64,000 nucleotides of DNA, taken from Macrotrachela quadricornifera (taxonomy: Eukaryota; Rotifera; Eurotatoria; Philodinida; Philodinidae). The translations under genes and the position numbers were made by a program. Each line of letters starts with the position of its first letter. Within the stretch, counting starts at the first letter, position 1. The stretch lies in assembly GCA_022393335.1 (NCBI GenBank), contig JAJEKB010020160.1:329370-393369 (forward strand), in the 5' to 3' direction. A model generated the notes under the pieces. It did no database searches. It was not told the origin of the DNA and worked only from the letters and a program-made list of their open reading frames with translations. This document shows, one piece after another, positions 60,401 through 64,000 of the stretch.

Positions 60401-61598
60401 TTCATATTTGTATAAAACTAGTTTTCTTTTTGATATGATAAATAGAAAAAAAAATGTATATCAAATAAAGAATTTTAATGAGAAAAAAATCGATTTTGTT
60501 TTATAAAATAATTTTTTATTTTAGAGTTCTGAGAAAAAGTAATCCCTTATTTGTTAGTTCATTTTTGATTACAATCAATATTAAAAAGCATTAGATCATC
60601 GAATATTAATAAATCTTCTGAATTTACTTCTACAAAATACATTTCAATTAAATAAGGATGTTTCTAATAAAACAAAAAATCTACTTTATCTTATTTAAAA
60701 AAATTAATATAAATAAGAATCAAGCTACTTTGTTACCTAAGTATATTTTTTTATTGCTATAAATGTCTCATCATAAGCAAAGGAAAGACTGAAAAAGAAA
60801 TTATATAATTATCTTTTATCTAATAAAACATTATTTGGTTATTTTCATAGAATCTCAACTAAAGTGTAGAAAATTAATTTACAATTCTCATTAAATTATC
60901 AACATTTGTAAAACATTTTTATTCAAAATAATTTTCATAATAAATCTTCTTTCTTTTTAAAGATTTTTTTTTCCATTATAAATAGATACAAAATATTTTA
61001 AACCTTTTAAAAAATGATTTTATTGTATATTTTTGAAAAAATATTTTCGATAGATTAATGTCATTAAAATAAAGTAAAATAAAATGATCTGACATTTTTG
61101 AATTAAAGTGTAGTTTGACTAGATCTTTCATTTGAAACAAATAAATGAAACATAAAAAATTATTTTTTGAGAAACTAGAACAGATCTTCTCTTCATGAGT
61201 ATAGATAGAAATACTATTTAATAAAATTGTCTGAATTTTTTAAAATTATATGAAAAAATTATGAGAATTGTGTCTTTTTAAGATTATAGAACAAACGAGT
61301 TCCATTGAATAGATTATATCACCATAAAGAATAATGTAATTTGTTTAAAATGATTACGAATACAAGGTAACAACAGACCTTTGTGTAATTGATGAACAAA
61401 CAATTGAATATAATCAAATTCAATTTATTTTATCCAAAGTTAAATTTAGTATGATTTAATGTGTCTTTTCACAATAATCCAAATATCATCTTGGATTTTA
61501 TTTTCAAGCTTGTTTTTAATGAATTAAACAGCTAAAAACAATTTGACAAAAATATTGAAACAGCTCATTTTATAAAGATTTTTAAGTTTGTTTTTGGA
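57424..61598. other. Long AT-rich stretch without recognised genes
   Basis: Over 4 kb shows no exon with splice signals and coding character, no clear TIR pair and no RNA gene that I could identify. Poly-A/T runs increase between 60240 and 61000. Confidence 0.45.
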
Positions 61599-61841
61599 TT
61601 AAAGAATTTTGGATGAATTCCTATAGAAACAATAAGAAAAAATTAAGTTTATTTTCATTACTTCTGCTTCATTCAGTGCTTCTATTGCTTTATCAAGTAC
61701 TTGTTCATGTTCTGATTTTATTACTTCAAATAAATCTTTGTATTCTATATGATGATTCATTATTAAATGTACCATCCAACTAGTTTTAGTCGATTTTGTA
61801 CTAAAACATTCAAGACAAAGAAAATTACTATTATCTATCAA
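61599..61841 (-). pseudogene. BED/C2H2-like zinc-finger fragment
   Basis: The minus strand reads NFLCLECFSTKSTKTSWMVH and LIMNHHIEYKDLFEVI: a Cys-x2-Cys pair followed by His-x4-His about 17 residues later, with the HHIEY end typical of BED fingers in hAT-related proteins. A helical segment (SEHEQVLDKAIEALNEAEV) follows and ends at a possible GTAATG donor. No further exons were found, so this is a fragment of a transposon-derived or domesticated protein. Confidence 0.45.
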
Positions 61842-62804
61842 AAGAAAGATAATCTACGGTAAGAGAAAAATGAAATCAATAAAAAGAGTACATTATGTTG
61901 GTAGAATATAATTAGAAAAAATCCTCAAAAATTCCGATCCTATTTTTATGAATAACAAACAAACAACTGAAAAAGAAATTTATTATGAAAAATAAACAGT
62001 AAAAATGTTTTTTATACTTTTTCTTTTTATCTTGAAAAACCCAGATCAAGCAAGCACGGTCGTAAACGACTGTAATCTTCTCGTATACGGTCGTATATGA
62101 CCGTTTATGGAGGCCGTAACATTCGACCTGAGAAGATGTGCTATGACTTTTTCGGACAATTGATCTAAAAAAAGATTAGGAATAAAACATGTTATTTGTA
62201 AAGACGAATCTAAAAAACAAGAACAATTATTGTGTATTATTAATATATCAATAATGTCACGAATTAATCACCCTCATTATATATAATTATTTATATTTCA
62301 AATAATCAATGGAAAAACAAAATTGCTAAATTTTTCATTATAACGGATGACAAAACATTCTTGGAGAAATGCTAGACTCTCTTGTATCTGATCAGAAGGT
62401 GATAGGAAGCTAATTCTTTTTTTGTTAGATAGAATACAGTTTCTAGTTTAACATGATATAACTTGCAGACTTATACTTATAGACCAGTAAGAAAATCCAT
62501 TTGATATTTCTAAAATTCCTGAAAAACATACTATAATTTGTCCAATTTTGCTTTTGCGTTGTTTTCAAAATAAACTTTTATATCTTGACTTCTAAGTAAA
62601 TACAGCTAAAATTCGAATCGTATCGAAAAGTTTCAATTCACTCATAGATTGATTTATTGAGAGAATGTTGAAATAAAACTATCAATGATTTAAAAGTTAG
62701 TAAAATATCTTACCCGAGAAATGTATAATAACAGGATTTTTACATGAAATAAAAATCTCAAGTTGACATAAATTTGGATAATGATCAATACGAAGAATAC
62801 GTTC
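61842..62804. other. Intergenic region
   Basis: Besides the CGTATACG-like cluster at 62057-62110, related to 51510-51790, nothing was recognised. Confidence 0.35.
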
Positions 62805-63333
62805 ACACTAAAATAAAATGTGTCGCATGTGTCTCATTTCACAACACAATGTACGACACATTCACATGCGACACATTCTGAAAGCATGGTGCAAATCTAC
62901 GATACGACAAATTTTCAATTTTTTTCTCAGAATCATGTGATTCATATATTTTTCGATTTGATTATTGTCACATTGAAAATCCAAAGAGGCCTGGTTGTGG
63001 AATGTGTCCATCCTTTAAGTGATCCAATCTCCATCAGATCACTTAAAGATAGTTCTCACTCGATCATTGGTCGAGAATGGTGTATTTTCAACAAATAAAT
63101 AATCGAGAAATAATTGTAAAAATATAAACAAGACGAAAATATACAAGTTTTGTACGTTCAGTCAGGTTGTTTATATATAGCTGTATGTTTGAAACAAGAT
63201 GTTGAATGAACAGTCAGCGGATAGAAGGAAAGAAATATATATACGACACATTCTATGCACGAAACATTTTCTTCATTGAAATTGCGACACTATAATCTAC
63301 GACACATTCGTGCGACACTTTTATTTTTAGTGT
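62805..63333. mobile_element. TIR element, ~529 bp, with ACGACACATTC subterminal motifs
   Basis: The left end (ACACTAAAATAAAATGTGTCGCA) and the right end, reverse-complemented (ACACTAAAAATAAAAGTGTC plus GCAC), pair with one indel. Near both ends TACGACACATTC-type motifs recur (62851, 62867, 63243, 63299). A central GATCACTTAAAGGATGGAC / short hairpin lies near 63010-63050. No transposase frame or target duplication was identified. Confidence 0.65.
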
Positions 63334-64000
63334 ATTCCATAGATGTTGATTCAAGTTTGATCGATTTTATTTTATGATGAATTTTTAGTAAAATTTCCTA
63401 ACAAATTCGATTAATTAATAAATTCGATCGTGATAATGTTTGATCATTTGATTTTATTAAATTTATTTTACTTGTAAATATAGAATCTTCTACTATTTTA
63501 TTATAGGTTGATCATTGATATTCATTAGTGAATAAAGTGTATCAGCATTATCTAATTTTTTAAAAATTATCATTAAGATTTCATTAGGTAGATCCATCAA
63601 TTGAACAAATCAATACTTCATATTCATTTTCTTACTCTAAAATTCTTAGATTATGTATTCATATACTCTCTTATTCTATGTTGATCGATGCCATCAATGA
63701 AAATAGTGCACTTTAGTCAAAATCAACTATGAATAAATAAATAACGCTTAATCTGTTTCTTTCATGAATATGAATTCTTCTTGTTTATACAATTTTTTGT
63801 ATCTATATAGTGATAAAATAACTCACGTACAAATAATAATGATATAATGTCTTGATGATGATAATATCGAAACCTTGCAAATTTATTTAATAGGGTTCAT
63901 TTTAAAAAAATGTTTGTTGTTTTGTTATCTCCAGTTATTTTTAAAAGAGTATTATTTAATTTCTTTATAATTTCCATTCGTGATTTGATATCTCTATAAT
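63334..64000. other. AT-rich end of the window
   Basis: No feature was recognised. The window ends in non-coding-looking sequence. Confidence 0.35.

Noticed and set aside
62820..63098. Plus-strand 92-codon frame
   Set aside because: It lies inside the 62805-63333 TIR element, starts in its subterminal motifs and matches no protein family.

Overview
This is eukaryotic, AT-rich genomic DNA. It has many very short introns (about 50-80 nt, GT...AG, often with poly-T), single-exon receptors, and metazoan families: a ZP-domain protein, EGF repeats, a rhodopsin-type GPCR, globin, FAM124, CCDC51/MITOK and DNA polymerase lambda. The mix suggests an invertebrate. Base composition, intron style, type II membrane proteins with variable ectodomains and a decayed F-box gene make a bdelloid rotifer the best guess. 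That assignment is inference and was not tested by database search.

Positions 1-30,000 hold closely spaced intact genes and almost no mobile DNA: an N-myristoylatable globin (2000-3125 +), a type II membrane protein with a carbohydrate-binding-like ectodomain (5503-6371 -), a FAM124 homologue (7784-9643 -), a 13-exon secreted EGF-repeat protein (12176-14527 +), a multipass membrane protein (14704-16188 -), an intronless GPCR (17316-18410 -), a GH27 alpha-galactosidase (20504-21790 -), an EGF/ZP transmembrane protein (22199-24440 +), a two-cold-shock-domain protein with a non-AG acceptor (24571-25309 -), a CCDC51/MITOK homologue (25331-26234 -), two small proteins (26906-27578 +) and DNA polymerase lambda (27889-29937 -).

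Positions 31,600-53,000 are an accessory block dense in non-autonomous DNA transposons and decayed genes. It contains two hAT-like MITEs with 8-bp duplications, one of them inside a decaying gene, five foldback elements with inverted arms from about 20 to several hundred bp (one with a nested insertion), a dead full-length DD34D mariner, other TIR elements, and a 51-bp tandem array that keeps a 17-residue periodic reading frame. One intact single-exon gene survives among them: a Ly6/uPAR-like, probably GPI-anchored protein (39250-40350 -).

Positions 53,000-64,000 hold a second type II membrane protein with a Thr-only stalk and a LamG-like ectodomain (53367-55352 -), an F-box pseudogene (55973-57423 -), a long AT-rich stretch with no gene seen, a BED/C2H2-like zinc-finger fragment, and a further TIR element (62805-63333).

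There is no operon-like functional cluster. The shared themes are cell-surface or secreted modular proteins built from phase-1 exons, and a sharp boundary between a conserved gene-dense half and a half colonised by hairpin-forming transposons. All exon models were assembled by eye from splice signals and frame continuity; none has transcript support.
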